In this document: one piece after another, positions 26,101 through 40,200 of the stretch
How the letters are laid out: every line of letters begins with the position of its first letter
How positions within the stretch are numbered: position 1 is the stretch's first letter
Assembly (NCBI RefSeq): GCF_949628265.1
Contig: NC_088789.1
Span: 5,138,886-5,202,885 of the forward strand
Length of the DNA: 64,000 nucleotides
DNA from: Cloeon dipterum
Lineage: Eukaryota > Arthropoda > Insecta > Ephemeroptera > Baetidae
Reading direction: 5' to 3'
The notes under the pieces: generated by a model
What the model was told of the DNA's origin: nothing
The model's input: only the letters and a program-made list of their open reading frames with translations
The model's database searches: none
Translations under genes and position numbers: made by a program

Positions 26101-29100
26101 GTCGGGTCTTATGTTTTCTCTTGAGTGTGTCTCACAGAGAGGAGACATTTAACGGACATCATGTCCAGACAGGCGCCAATAAAATAATGGCTATTGCTTT
26201 GGCTGAATGTCTCGGCGCAGAGATGCACTTAAGAGATCATGCAGAAAAATTTTTCTTCGATTTTTATACATGAAATCACAATGTTTTTAGTAAAGCAAAA
26301 CATTACTTATAGGTGTTATTTTGAAATTCAATATTTGGAAAAATATTTTGATTTCAAAAGTTTTTTTTAAAACTTGGAGCCTTGAATGAACAGTAAAAAT
26401 TGTAAACAGCCGTTCCATTAAGAAAAATGAAGTATTTGAAGTGGAAAATTTTAAATACACTGTCCAAGATGGTCTTAATTGTTAAATAATCGAGATGAAA
26501 ATTATTAATAGAGGGCATGGAACGGTAAAAAGGAGATTTGCAAAGCAACCTTTTCCTCCCTTCCCCTACTTTCCTAATATTCTTTGGGTTTTTTAATATT
26601 ATTGAGATGAATTTTTCCTTTCAAATTTTGCACGAATTTCAATCTTGAAGTTGATATAGCAACCAACAGCAGACAAAAAAAAAATTCATAAAGTTCGACA
26701 TTTAGCTGCACGTGTCCTCTCCCAAAAGTTGCGACTAATGGTTGTCTGGGCCATCACCTTTACTGCCGTGTGTGTTTTTCTCCTCCGTTTTATTTCGTGG
26801 ATGCACATCACATACTGAAAAGGGTCCTCTCTTCCTTTCTTTTTTGTTCATTTAATGCTGCATTATCCGATCATTAAAGAAGCTCTGCATCAGCATCAGC
26901 AGCCAACAGGTAAGGAGCTGGGAAATAAAAAAGACGGCGCACTGTGTCGTCGTGACCCTCTCTCCTACGAACGCGCTTTAAATCGTAATTTATTTCCAAA
27001 ATTCACTTTTAATAGCCGGACCTTTATTGCTTTCAACTCTATACTTTGCTTGTTTTATTCAGGGGGTCAAACCCCAAGAAGAAGAAGCAGCAGTAAATTA
27101 TAGGTGGACTGTGTTGTATGCAGCGGCTGCGGTCTCGCTCCCCTCCCTTTCACGTTTTGTTTCCATTAGGGCGAAAATCAATAAAAGCGTGTGAGTAGTG
27201 TTGTTTGGAAATTGGTGAAGCCGATCCGATCGTTTTGATGAGAGGCAAGCAACGGGCAACGGGTTTCGGGGGACTATACCTACCGGAAGGCGCGCTGTAT
27301 CTGATTAGTTTCCAATTTTTAGATTTATTATGTCTGCCAGCACGCCACACACGGTCGCACAGGGAGGAAAAACACACTAGACAAGAATGAATAAGCAGAA
27401 AAGTGGCGATTGTGAAACATATTAATTTACCCATCGGGGTGGCAAACGCCCACTGCGCCTCGTATTTTCTTTTCATTTCCTGTGGCTTCTCCGGGAAGAA
27501 AAAAAGGGACGCGCAGCATCTCCCTCTCACAGTAGTCATCATTTTTATGATCACTAATGAGAATTTCATAAAGTATAAATCGGCGTCCTGCCCCCCTCAT
27601 TCACGGTCTTCTTTCTTTGGTGCAGGCGTTCATTTTCCCTGATTTCTTTTCAGCCTTTGATACACACCAACGCTAGAAAGAGATAATTAGAAGACCCGCA
27701 TTTATTTACAGCACAGTAGCCACTGTAAATGTTTTCCAGCACCTTTCAATTGTGAGTGGGCCAACGGTTTTCCAACGTATATCTATTTCGAACCCACAGC
27801 CACGGTTCCCGCCAAATGTATCGAGCTTTTCATAGGGGTATACGGCACCCACGCACACACGCACGTTTCCTCTGTGCGCCGCTGAACCACGTGCAACTAG
27901 GAAATTGAATAAATTTATAGGTACGCGCTATTCGACACAACATCCGCTGTCGGATGCGTGCAATGAAAGATAGCAGCACCATGACTCTCCTTGTTAAACT
28001 TAATGAGATATGGCAGCGTAACCATTTTAATAGGTTAATATTTTTTTTAATTTACAGAAAAGGAGAGTTAAAATTGTGAAAATGAATGGATGTAATTAAA
28101 ACTTATTTCATCCTGAATAATTCTCCAAGTCCATTCCCATTCTTGTTTTAATATAATATTTCCTTTTAAAAATATTTATTATTATTTTGAGACTTGAATT
28201 TAAAATAAATAAATTAACAAAGCAATTTGCTCATATTTTCCACCAAAACCCACCAAATAAAAATTTAAAACGCAATTCCCTGGATCATTTTAGCTTGAAC
28301 GATAACAAGAATATTACATTTAATCTCCCCTCATTTTCTAAAGTCGTTGCTTATATCGCGTGTTTTCAAATGAGAACGAAAATAGGCTTTTAAATCTAAA
28401 TCAGCAGACGCTGATTAGATATGCACACTCGAAAGGAAACAAAATCTGCCTGCTTAAAAGGCAGGCAGACTGCGACTAGCAGCCCATAGCTAACACACCC
28501 TCGCTTCCGGTAATCAAAGGGCCGCGTGTGTTTGCGGCCAGAGATAAATCTCATTGCCAATTCCACAAGCCACACAGCTGATTTGCATATTTACTTTGAA
28601 CACCTTGTCACTGAACTTCCTCCCAACTAATTAATTATTCACTCTGGGCACAGTGTAGCGCACTTCGTGTGTACTGTCGTCATTTGCATTTTTGTCATAT
28701 ATGAGTAGATTTAATTTAACATGCTCTCTTTATAGTAAATTTTACATTGATTTACTTTAATTATGAGCGATTCCTTTTGTTAAGCTCTCCTCGATGTAGG
28801 TTCCATTATTGTTTTTAAATATATTTATTTTTTAAATTAACATAAAAATAAAACATGCATTTTTAAAGTAATTTTTACTTATAAATACTTTGGTAACAAC
28901 ATTATATATAAATTACTTTTTATGTTAAATTAAATTTTTAAATAAATTTAAAATTTTTTTAGTTTAACATAATTTTAATTTTAGTTATTAATAGTTTTTA
29001 TAATTTTTTTAATTATTTTTTACAATGATATTGTATATATTTATATAAAAAGATTCGTCAATATGTTTCTAAACATCTTTTAATGTACATAATATAGGTT

Positions 29101-31479
29101 CTTTGGTTGAACTTATCGTTTTTATCACAGCAAAACGTTAACCACACTTTATAATAGGTGCGGTATAATTCAGTAACTCAATTTACTTAATGCTACTAAA
29201 ATATTTTTTCATCAAAATGTTTTAATTTTTTTATGAATTTGGGCATTGTGATGAAAACTTTTGAATTTATCAACCCATCTACTTAACTGGAGCTATTATC
29301 TAGTGTGTAATGCAGTGCTCAGCTCAATTGCAAACACATTCATAATGCCAAAGCAGCTGCAATTTAATGGCTCAGCAGCGTGACACACACGGCCGTCGCC
29401 TGGACATGATGTATTATGCATAAAACGGATGAAAATATAATTACGCACGCCATAAAACGGTAATTTACAGTGCACCGTGCAGCAATTTAAAAGCTGAATT
29501 ATGTTGAGTGATTTTAATGGGGGAGAATGCACCGCAAATTAATTTAACCACTAATTTCCGCTTTTTCCTTTGGTTCGCACTCAGGTGTGTACCATATCGT
29601 GTTCCTGACGCGAAAACGAGTGCAGAATGAAAAAAAATCGGGCTCAGGATGTCGTGGGAAAGATCGCATGCTGATGACTGAGGAGCTGTATAAAGCTGCA
29701 ATTGCTCTCGTTACATCGTCATTACTGAGCAGTGAGAGAGATGCTTTGTGCTGATGCTTTTCGATTTTCTGACTGATGGACGGACGGAATGACGGTCGCG
29801 CACAGCATTTGTCGTGACACATGCCTGGCATGACTCGAGCTCTCATTACCGGCAATGTTTGCGTGTAATTGCGATATGGATCGCAGGATCGTATCGCGTT
29901 TGAGAGGGAAGAAGTGCTTCTAAAAGGTAGAAAACGCTTGAGGCTACATTGTATCTTGTTTCTCTGCAATGAAAATTGAGGAGAAAGTCAGAAAACGTAA
30001 TGCGATAGTATATAAGAAGCTGGCATAGTATAATTTATTCCACTTTCTGTTTCAAGACTTCTTGTATGAGAATATGGAGGTTCCAAAATGACGTCTGTTC
30101 CACTTTTTATAAAGTAATTAAAAAAAATCATGCGAATAAATTGCAAGAAGCAAAATTCTGAGTGATCTTGTAGGTTGACCAAATTGTATTATTAACATCC
30201 AAAAGTGCTGGTATTAGAACGCTTAATTTTTAAATATTGAATTGTGGGATTTGCTCCAAGATGTTAACTTTTTCAATCGACATTTACATCAGCAAACACG
30301 AAAGCAGAGGCGAAGTGAATCGTGTGGCTGCTGCCCACTTGGCTGCGTGCACACTGATGTGAATCCTCTCTCTGTGTCTGGCCAGGCATGAAGGGTAGAG
30401 CACCAGACCATCACGCCAGCAATTTGGCATTATTTTTCGTATTAAAGATAAATCACATGGAGTGCTTGAGAAACAAGCACCGAGGTTAATTTTCAGACCG
30501 AGAGTGGAGCAGCAAATTGGGGAAAAGGCGCAGGAAACTTGAGAGCGAGCTGCAGCCGCTGCTGCATCACGGCTTTGTTGTTTCTAAAAGCTAACGTTGT
30601 TTCTACAACGAGCGTCAAATTGGCCGGAAAGATTGCAATTTGGAAATTAAAACTTCTCCGCCTGCCTGGGAAAATTGCTCTCAAAGGCCTCTTTTTGTTG
30701 TCTGTTTCTCCGTTTGTAAATACACACGGATCGTGCTAGACAGTTTGGTTTTTCCTGGCGCTGCCGCGCGGCGAAAGATACGCAGCGTTTTATTTATTAA
30801 AGTCTCTCAACACCAAACCTCCTCTGTCAGAGCTATAAAGTTTTTTGGCGTGAATCATTTACATTCTTGGAAGCAGGATGTCAATAATTTATGCAAAACA
30901 AGAATTTCTTTAATAGATAACGTCTTTCTCCCGAATTTGATGAATGAAATACGGTGAGGTAGAATTTCCTTTCATTAATTCAGCAAACTCAGATCTGTTG
31001 TGAAACGTTAAATCCTTAAGAAGCAAACATTCCGACAAAAATTGATTATACAGGAGATTTGATTCAATGCTGGAACTGCTTCTGTTTAAAATCTATTTGG
31101 ACGAAAATCCTATAGCTTTTCGCTCTCGGACCAGGTGGCATCGGAATTTTCTGCACAGGCAAACTAAGCAAGCATTAAAATGTAGCGAAGTGTAGTTTTA
31201 CGACCTGTCATTACGCTTGAGGAAAAACTGTATGCATGTTTTTAACGAACATATTTTGTCACCTTTGTCCGCAATAATCAAGGAGTGCAAGGGGCGGAAG
31301 TGCCTATTTTACTTATCAGCCGCATCAATAAATCGTCGCCAATTACAAAGACACGTCCATCCACTTTAGCTCAAGGTGCTCTTTTGACTGTTTGCCGACA
31401 CGCTAATATTTTATTTTAATTAGCAGGTGTTAAAGGCAAGGCGTTACATTACCCTCGTTGGCAAGTGTTTCTGCGGTTC

Positions 31480-31960
31480 CTCCGGCTGATAAGAATCAAT
31501 GCTTGGCGGCCACACATACGTTAATGTGTATGTGTGTATTTGCGCGACAGCCGCTCCGTGCATATGCATTCACGGCAAACCACAGAGCACACAATCGCGC
31601 GCGGTCTTGCATTTAGCCTGGACAAAAAGCAGCGTATCCGGGGTAGTAAAAAGCGCCTGCTCATTATTTGGCCTATTTAAAGGTCCTGCTGCTTCCTGTA
31701 CGCTATCGAGGGCAACGAGCAGCGTTCGTTCAGTCGTTAGGAGAGCAAGACAAGTGCGCGTCTCTCCGCGAGCATTTATTTCGCGCCTCCTTATCTCGGC
31801 AACGAGCCGTGCAAGTCTAGCGCAGACACACCAATGGACAACAAACTTTTATTTCCTCCGGCTGATTTTCGGCTGGGTCTTTTGGCGTGGATCGAGAGAA
31901 GCAAATAAAATTTAGATAGCGCCCACCGCCGCGGTTCACTCTCTCGCGCCTTTATTTTTT
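31480..31960 (+). promoter_or_regulatory. Possible promoter island
   Basis: A GC-rich patch with TATTTAAAG at 31674-31682 and an arthropod initiator-like TTCAGTC at 31729-31735. The spacing of about 57 bases is too long for a canonical TATA-Inr pair, so at most one of the two is used. No coding exon was recognised downstream. Confidence 0.2.
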
Positions 31961-33280
31961 CTCAGAAGGGGTATTAGGCTCTAAAAATTGCTGAGCAAAC
32001 ACGTGCTGCGTGTGCGTTTCTATTTCATATTAGCCAAACGGCCCAACGGTATCTGATGACGAGGCTCTCGCGGTTTGAGAAAAACCAGATAAAAAAATGG
32101 GACCTTCGCAACTGGATGCGGAATTCAAACTGTCACAATTATGGCTTTAGCAACACTTTGCTTTTTGCGCCCGAGTATTTATCTAACTAGCCTCGCTCTT
32201 CAAAAGTTGCGTGAGTAAACGAGTAAACCTTTCTCTACAAGCATTTCAACATGGTTGGTTCTAATTTTAATTTTAAACTTGATTCTCTTTTTCATCAGAA
32301 TTGGTGAAACTCGTATGCTTGGACTTAAAATACCAAATAAAAAATTCCTTCTTTGACTCACAGCTTTCATCGTCGGGCCGAGAAGTGAGAATTTGACCAG
32401 GTGTCCCGACCTTAAAAAAGACAAACGAATGCATAGAAAATTGAAGAGGAATGATTCCACCAAATTCAGAATTAATTAATGTAACCAAACTGTTCCTTGA
32501 GTGTTGAGTTTGAACCAAGGCAACTGATGGCATCATAAATGTTTTAACTTAAAATACATTATCAGAAACCGTTGGATAGGTAGGAAACGAAATTAGCCCC
32601 GAAAACTTAGAAAATTAAACTCTTACTGTAGCTTTTGTTATTTGGGAAGTTTAGAGAGCAAAAGAGAATATTTTTAAATATAAAAGTAGAACAATTTGGA
32701 TTTGGACGGTCGCCGTTGATGTTATTATGATTCCAAAAGGTAATTGAAAATACGCACTTCATTCACGTTTGTATTAACTTTTTCATACTTTTCATTTTTA
32801 GACCAGTTTTGGCGTCTCATGAGACACATTATTCTATTAAGAAAAATTCAAGATTATTATACACAGTTCCTATTTATACATCAAATAAAACAATCTAAAA
32901 TATTCAAACTTCACAATTCAAGGTTAAGACTGGTTCCAACAACAACATACGGAATGAATAGAACAATTTTTTGTTACAACCGAAGCTGGAAGAGATAGGG
33001 GACTAGTTTGTTATACCCCCTAAACGCAGCAAGATGTATTTCCACACTCGTCAGCTAAGTTATGTGGCCATACTGACTGATTGCATTATTCGCACATTCT
33101 ATCGCTACCTGTTTCAAAAGTAATCTCCAAATTCTTTCCTTGTTTAGCCAAAGACCCTATTTATAATTCATTGCCTGTTTAATATTTGTATATTACAGAT
33201 ATAATTATGCAAACCAATTGATTTCAATCGATCACTTGCTGAAATACAGCGTAATTCTTATCTCTAAATTCTTGAAACCA

Positions 33281-33284
<4 letters not shown>

Positions 33285-33358
<74 letters not shown>
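33285..33358. repeat. (TA)n microsatellite
   Basis: An uninterrupted alternating AT tract of 74 bases (37 units). Such tracts extrude cruciforms, are highly polymorphic and often mark assembly uncertainty, so the true length may differ. Confidence 0.98.
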
Positions 33359-33361
<3 letters not shown>

Positions 33362-34829
33362 TATACAAAATTAGATGGAAGAATAAAAAAGTTTTTGCTA
33401 AAATGATGTATTAAATTCTTAATCAGGTAAAAAATTCGACTGAAATTCAGTAATTTAAAAAAATCTTTCCTGAGTGAACAAATTCTGAAAAGGAACTGCG
33501 TTGAAGTCACTAAACGATATATAAACTAGTTTTATTTTACAACCGCAGAGTGCTAAATGTCACGTTTTGGTTCACTCTAAGTGTTTGGTTGTTTTCGCGG
33601 AACTAATTTCCTTGTGTTATCAACCTAACAGACAATTCTTTGAAGCGATTTGCATCTAAGAAAAACGCGCACAATTTTTTTACTGATGTTTATGTGCGGG
33701 TTATTTAAAGCCGCACGAGCTGGAAAAAAATGACCAACAGAGCTGATTGGTATTCAAGGCTCTCGAACAATTTGTTTTCGCTGCGCCAAGCGCGAGTGAG
33801 AGAGAAGACAAAAAAGGATTCCGCTCCCGTTGTCTAATTCCTCTTTGGGCTACTGCACTTCACCTCGCGGTGTTTTAAAGTGGGAAAAAGCCCTATCATC
33901 ATTGCATTTAGAAAACCCATCAAATTACATGGTATAGGTCCATGAAATTAATTCGGTAGCTGCTGCGCGTTCATTTGCATCAAGATGCCTGCTCTCTTGA
34001 GAAGAAAATCATTATTATATTTTCAAACCCCACCAGCCAGCACACAAATTATCACCAGGAGGTACGGAAGATAGATTATTCGTATTCGAATGCGGTTGTA
34101 TACCCGCCGTTTTTTGCTCTGCTCGTCCCACTAATGCGTAAAATTCATGCTAACCGGCGTAAGGGCAAAAAGCAAAACCATAGCTAAAGCTGGGCTAAGC
34201 AGCAGTTCAATTTCTTGTATTGCATGCATGACTGCTCGTCGGCGCTTTATTATTTAGCCTTATTCCTAGGGTTGTCAATTGTACTCTTCTCCTCGTAAGC
34301 CATCCACTTCTATGGTTGTAAAGTAAATAAAATTTTAATCTCGCTTCCAGGAATATTTGAAGGCATAAATATAATTTAAAAAGTATGACCTGGCTTTTCC
34401 AAATAATTGCGAATAAATTTAAAAAATAATGTGCCTAAAATTCAAAACCCAAACGCATACTCGCATCCCTGACACAGGCAGAAAAATAAATAAAAATGCG
34501 CCTGCTGGCAGCGGGACAGCACGCTGCCTGATTTACACTTTGCTTTTTATGGCCCGCCTCCTTTAAAAGTTAGGCCTTTGTCCTTTGACGCCGGCAGAAA
34601 TGAATATAAAAACCCATTTTCTTCACTTGTGCGTGGAGATTTTGATGATGACTGCTACTGCCATGCTGCTGCTGTCTTCTTCTTTTCAAATAAGAATAAT
34701 AATAAAACGGCTGTAACCCCAAGGTTGGATCTCCTTATGTATAATGTAGGCAGCATCTCAGCACCAGCACCAGCGAGTAAAGTTTTTCTTACTTTTTTAT
34801 TTCTTTTTTTATGTGGGCTTTGATTGACA

Positions 34830-35130
34830 GGTCGCTTTTAAAAGTCCTCTTTCTTTTTCATCTGGCTGCGAGGCGAAGGAACCGCGAGAGTTGGCTCCGC
34901 TGCCTCTCCTCCGACTCGCAGCTCGCAAGCACAAGCGGTCTCGGCGTCGAGCGTCGAGGAAAAAACTGCGGTAAACACTCGCGAACGCCAGGGGGCAGCA
35001 GTGGTTGGTGGACACGCCGGGGCGGACGGCGCCGAGCGAGACTTCTTTCCTCGCGAACCGAGCCCAATGTGGAGCGCGTGCAGTCAAAACTTTCCCGGCG
35101 CCTGTTTTATTTATTGCTGCACTAACGATT
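34830..35130. other. GC-rich island
   Basis: A CpG-rich patch with TTTTAAAAG near 34837 at its left edge and no recognisable coding content. It may be a promoter/5' UTR of an unseen transcript. Confidence 0.25.
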
Positions 35131-37212
35131 GCCCCGTGAATATGCTAATTTCAAACGTGAAATTTAATCCGAGTTCTTCACTCTCTTTCTGATCTATTTT
35201 CCTTATAAAATTATTCAGCAGTTGAAATCAGAAAGCAAAATAATATTTAGTGTGATGAACCAAGTGCAAAATTAGTTACAAAGCTTTCTTAAAATTGTAA
35301 ATTTTTCCGAGAATATCAGTGTTAAGGGTGTTATATAATTTTGTTATATTTAAAGGAGCGCTTTACTGAAAAAATGTTAAAAATCCTTTTTACCTTTACT
35401 TGAAATACTTATCTAAAAGTTATGAAAAGCTTTTAAAAATCACAGGTTGCTGTTTAAAATTTTGAGGAAATCAGCTAAAAGGTTTTATGCTTGTCTAGCA
35501 GCGAGCACTGTCTCCCTGTAAAACCATGATTTATTTCACCATTTAGGGAACTTTTCCCCAAAATTCGCACACCATCGGATAGATCGCCGTAAATTTTTTC
35601 GAGAAATTTGTCAAAATCTGAAATTTAACTGTTCCAAGGTCCTGTTTTCAGTATTGCACATAGTAGAAATAAACTGGTGCTAAATTTTACAAACTATTTA
35701 CTTTGGTCAACAATGCAAAACGTTCTTAATTCTTGACCTGTAAAGCTCGATCTTCTTTAATTGTATGTCTTTTAATTTTATTCTGGTACTATTTGTGTAA
35801 TTGTATATAATATAAAAATATTATTTTATAAAATACTTAATTTTGTGAATCTTTCAATCATATGGAGTACCAAAATTTTTATAAAAATTTGACTGATATA
35901 AAAGGATAATCGTTCCTTCTCACCACAATAATTAAAATCTTTTAAGTTGGGCTATAGCAGATTTTCCTTTTAAATACAAGATTTGATTGAATTTCACACA
36001 CATTGTTACCACATTTGAATCTTCTAATAATTATAGTCTTTAACAAATAGAGAAAATAGTACGACTGACTGCTAAACATCCAGCGTGCCTCGTTTGATGT
36101 GATTAAATTAGCAGTCATTAGAGGCCATCAAAATATATCTCGCCACTTTTCTCGACAAGGATATAGTCAGGAAACGATTTCGTCGGGCACAATAGCGCCG
36201 CGTCCAAAACAGTCTGGCAGGAACCAACATAAGGCTCTGGCGGCAGCAGAATGAAGAAAAGTAGTTATTGTTCTCCGCTGGCCCGCAAAACAAAACACGG
36301 CACACACGTGAGCAGCACAGAACCGTGATTGATGCGAGAGGCAGGATCTCGAAATTTAAATTCCTATCACGTAAAGCGCCCCCGGGGCACTTAATTAATT
36401 GGAGAGGAGCTTTCCATCGTCGATATCGGCGGAAAAAGCGATGCATTGTATTAATTAATTTTTATATTGAATTAAATGGCATGACTGGTCGAATTTTTCA
36501 AATTTAATCCGACCGGGCTGTGCAACCGATGCACACGCACGCAGACAAAACGAGAAAAGGAACTTGTGCTGACATATGAGAGAGGTGCTCTGTCACTCAC
36601 TAAATTTTATTTGCACTGCTCTCAATCGCCTTGCATTGTTTGTTTTCATTTCCATAACAGGTTGCGACGCTGAGTTTTTATCACGTTGCTATAGCTGTGG
36701 CTCCAGGTGTAGAAATCCCTGACTGCTGATGAAAAAACTGATGATCGACAAAGTGAAAAATGTCGATGAATTGAAAATGTCAATAGAAATTATAACCATT
36801 AGAACGTAACAAGAAAATTATATGGTTCGACAATCTGTTGAATGCGGAATTATATAATTATACCCTCATATTTTTAGAAATGGATGGATAAGACTAAAAG
36901 TAATGTTCAGATGAAAGGAATTAATATTCGTATTTATTTTGATATAGTTTCTTTTAGAATGAACATCGAGTGTTTAAATTATCAGTTGCACGATTAAAAG
37001 TTAGTAGCCTTAATCTTAATTCAAAAGCCATCATCACAAGATTACGTTAAAAAATAGAGTGCTGCATATTTAAATTGAAAGCTAAGCCAAACCCTTGTCT
37101 TTACATTTCATCCACTCATCAGACTGCAGAAAATGTGACTGGCGGCCCAGGGGCAATCGAACCCTTCAAACGATATTAATAAAAAAACCAGGGAGTGCAG
37201 GAAGATGAGTTT

Positions 37213-40200
37213 TTAATTGTCGATGGGCGAGCCACGCATCGAGATGCTCATGCGCCTCTCCAGCAGGGGTGCCCCCGAGGGGCTCGGCGGGGCCGCCTGG
37301 TGCTGCTGCTGCTGCTGGCGCCAAGTGGGCCGGGAGTGCAGGGTGCCGTCCGTGCTGGCCCGGTCCCGGAACGGCGCCTCTTCCTCCCACCGCCGCCCGC
37401 CTGTCAATCCAGCAACCAAAATGCAAGCAATTAGTCTCACCAACAGCATAACAAATGCATTTTGTGTTTTATTTTAATATCGAACAAAGTCACTGATCTG
37501 CTATTTATTAAAAAAGTTAATAAAACGTTTCCCTGAATACCGACTGAAGTTAAAAGTTTTTACTCATGTAGACATTGATGATATTAGAAGAAATGACTAA
37601 TGAGAAGAGTTTCTATCTATAGCATCATAGGTGAGCTATGGAAGGAAACCTTAGTATTAGACCTTATGGGGATTTCCATGTTCATATTTAAAAAATGGGC
37701 AATTTTAGTCCAATTTTTGTGAAGTTAAGTTTGCAGCCTCTCATTAATGAGACTAATCGAATGAATTTTGTAATTTTGATTATTTTTCAACTTTTTGTGT
37801 TGGTTCTGTAAAAAGCTGGTGATTTGCCAATGGATTGAAATCCTAAATAAAAAACTCCGTGTATATTTATTAGAAAATAAGGAATGTTTTACCCAGTGAC
37901 TAAAAAATTATTATAAAATTTTTACTTTATTATAGCATTTTTTCATTGCGCTTGTACTGCACAAATAAATATAAAAGTGTGTTTCTAAATTAATAATTAT
38001 TATCATCTTGGGTGTCTAAACACGAGGGTAGTAAACAGAAGGTTCATTAAAATATTAAAAATTGCATTGTTTATGATAAAAATTGTTTTAAATTTTAATT
38101 GATTTCAGTTTCAATGAAAAAATACTGTGGAAACCGTTCAATTCCATCAAGTTATATATATATTTTAAGCTCGGTATTGTCTCAGGCAAGTCAAGTGAAT
38201 GCAGCCAAATATCCCGTTCTTAAAAAAAATATATTGATGGGGCAGGAGAGCAATAACAATTAAACATCTCGATGACATTCCTTTCTCTGTCTTTTTATTA
38301 TTCTCTCGGCACGAGGCAATAAAATGGATGTCAGCAGCGATTAATAATTAGGCTTGATGACAAATAATTTTGAGCAGCAGTTTAAGAAATGACGCAAACC
38401 TGTTTGCTGTTGATATGGAATGTTGGGGCTTGGGGAGACGCTGGACTGCGAGGGCACCTCGCTGCTCGACCTCTTGAGGCGTGGACACTTGGTCAGCGAC
38501 CGCCACCTGCGCACGGCGTCCCTGAAAACGTCCCACACCTGAAAAATCCACAGCCCGAGTATCACTAGATGCGCCCAAGCGTTGCAAAGTGTGCCCGCAT
38601 GAGTGTATGCATATTTATGTTATTTGTTGTTTTGTTGTCGAGGGAGATATATTTATGTTTTGTCTCGTTCTCTAGCCGCGTATGTTGCTCCAGAACGGCG
38701 TACGATTTGAAATAAATAATGCGGTCAGCCGAGAGCCGCTGGGAGTGCCGCGACACACGCGCATAATAAATAAATTTCTGGCAAATAAAAAAAATACTAA
38801 ACCGTAAGCATATGATTTGAATAATGGGCTCCTGGTGCATTTACACAGCTTTGCGACAAGCTCGGCGGGATGGATTGTTAAAATCATCAATAACGTGAGT
38901 GGATTCATTAATCTGTGACAGGCGTTTCTGCTTTCAATGCAAATTATACACCACGCAAGCAAGACGCCCATAAATTAAAATCGGCTGCGGTTGTTAATTT
39001 ATTAATCTTTTCATGTATTTAATCCACGATTAAGACATAATTTAGCCGGATAAGAGCAGTGGTCATCTCACCTCCTCGATGTTTTCACGCACTGAGATCT
39101 CGTGGAAGGAAACACAACCGATGTCTGCGCTTCGTTTGTGGCCTTCTTCAAAAGTCACCATCCGGTCGGCGATTTGGTCCGACTTGTTTCCCACCAACAA
39201 AACAGGAGGCTCTACCTGCAACATGCATACTATTACTGAATGAAAAAGATGTGATGCATAATTATTAATTTTCTCCTTAAATTGACAGATGGGTTTCGAA
39301 AGACATTTTTGCTTTGTTTTTATGAGATGTAGTTTCATGAAACAAATTAACAGTAAATTTTACAAATGGCAATAATCCATGTTGATACTTAACAAAAGTA
39401 GGGGGCAGTGTTAAAAAGATGAGGGCTGCAAATTGCTTTCAAAGGCTGGTAACTAAAAATTCCATGCAGTGTGTATTTTTTGATTTAGCGGTTTGTGAGG
39501 CTTAATGGGCGAAAAGATGCAGTTAAGTTCAAGAACAAACGTCGCGCGAGATAATTTTCTTTTTAACTGTTCACTTGGAGCCGCCCTTCCTGTTAAATAA
39601 CCAGTGAAATGCCATTAGTTAAATTTAGTTTAACAAAATTTATCCATTTGTTTTTATGCATTATTTATAATCCATCAATATCTCATGTTGTAAAATAATA
39701 AAACTGTTTCTAAAATTCAATTTATCGGACTATAATGTGGCAATAAATATTTATTTGATATTTGATAGAAATTGTGCGCACGATTCCAATTACTCGCGGA
39801 TGGAGATTTTGAATTCGATTCCTCTGCTTAAGGTCCGTTTCTCACATAAATCACTCGTCACGTCTATAATTTTCACCAAACGACCCCCTAACAAGGAAGG
39901 CGAAGCTGCTGCTTGCCGTGCGTGTGATATGAATTTTCAACACGCGTGCACGCATATTTTTCACCAAAAAGGAGCGTGTGTTAGTCATTAAAACCATAAC
40001 TCACCCAGAGACAATGCAAACAGAGGCCCCTCTCGCTTAGTTTAGTTGGTTAGTTAGTTAGTCGCTCGCTCGCTCGCGCACAGAAGCCTGAATCTCTGAG
40101 AGAGTGTATGTGTGAGGCTCTTTTTACGCACAGTAGCCAAGTTTGCTGATGTAAAATAAATCGTAAATCTCGCGCAGCGCGCACTCGCCGGCCGCTGCGT

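Larger units (their letters stand above)
17140..37150. other. Gene-poor 20-kb stretch
   Basis: No recognisable protein-coding exon was found across about 20 kb, apart from a retrotransposon remnant near 18.8 kb and two microsatellites. GC-richer patches occur at about 22560-23110, 31480-31960 and 34830-35130; the rest is AT-rich with long homopolymer runs. Some open frames exceed 100 codons (for example 24609-25019 plus, 27150-27569 minus, 29544-29969 minus, 31499-31915 plus), but their composition looks random and they lack compatible splice partners. A scatter of regulatory DNA or non-coding exons is possible. Confidence 0.5.

Noticed and set aside
31499..31915. 138-codon open frame on the plus strand
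   Set aside because: Lies in a GC-rich patch; the translation looks like chance and no family features are visible.
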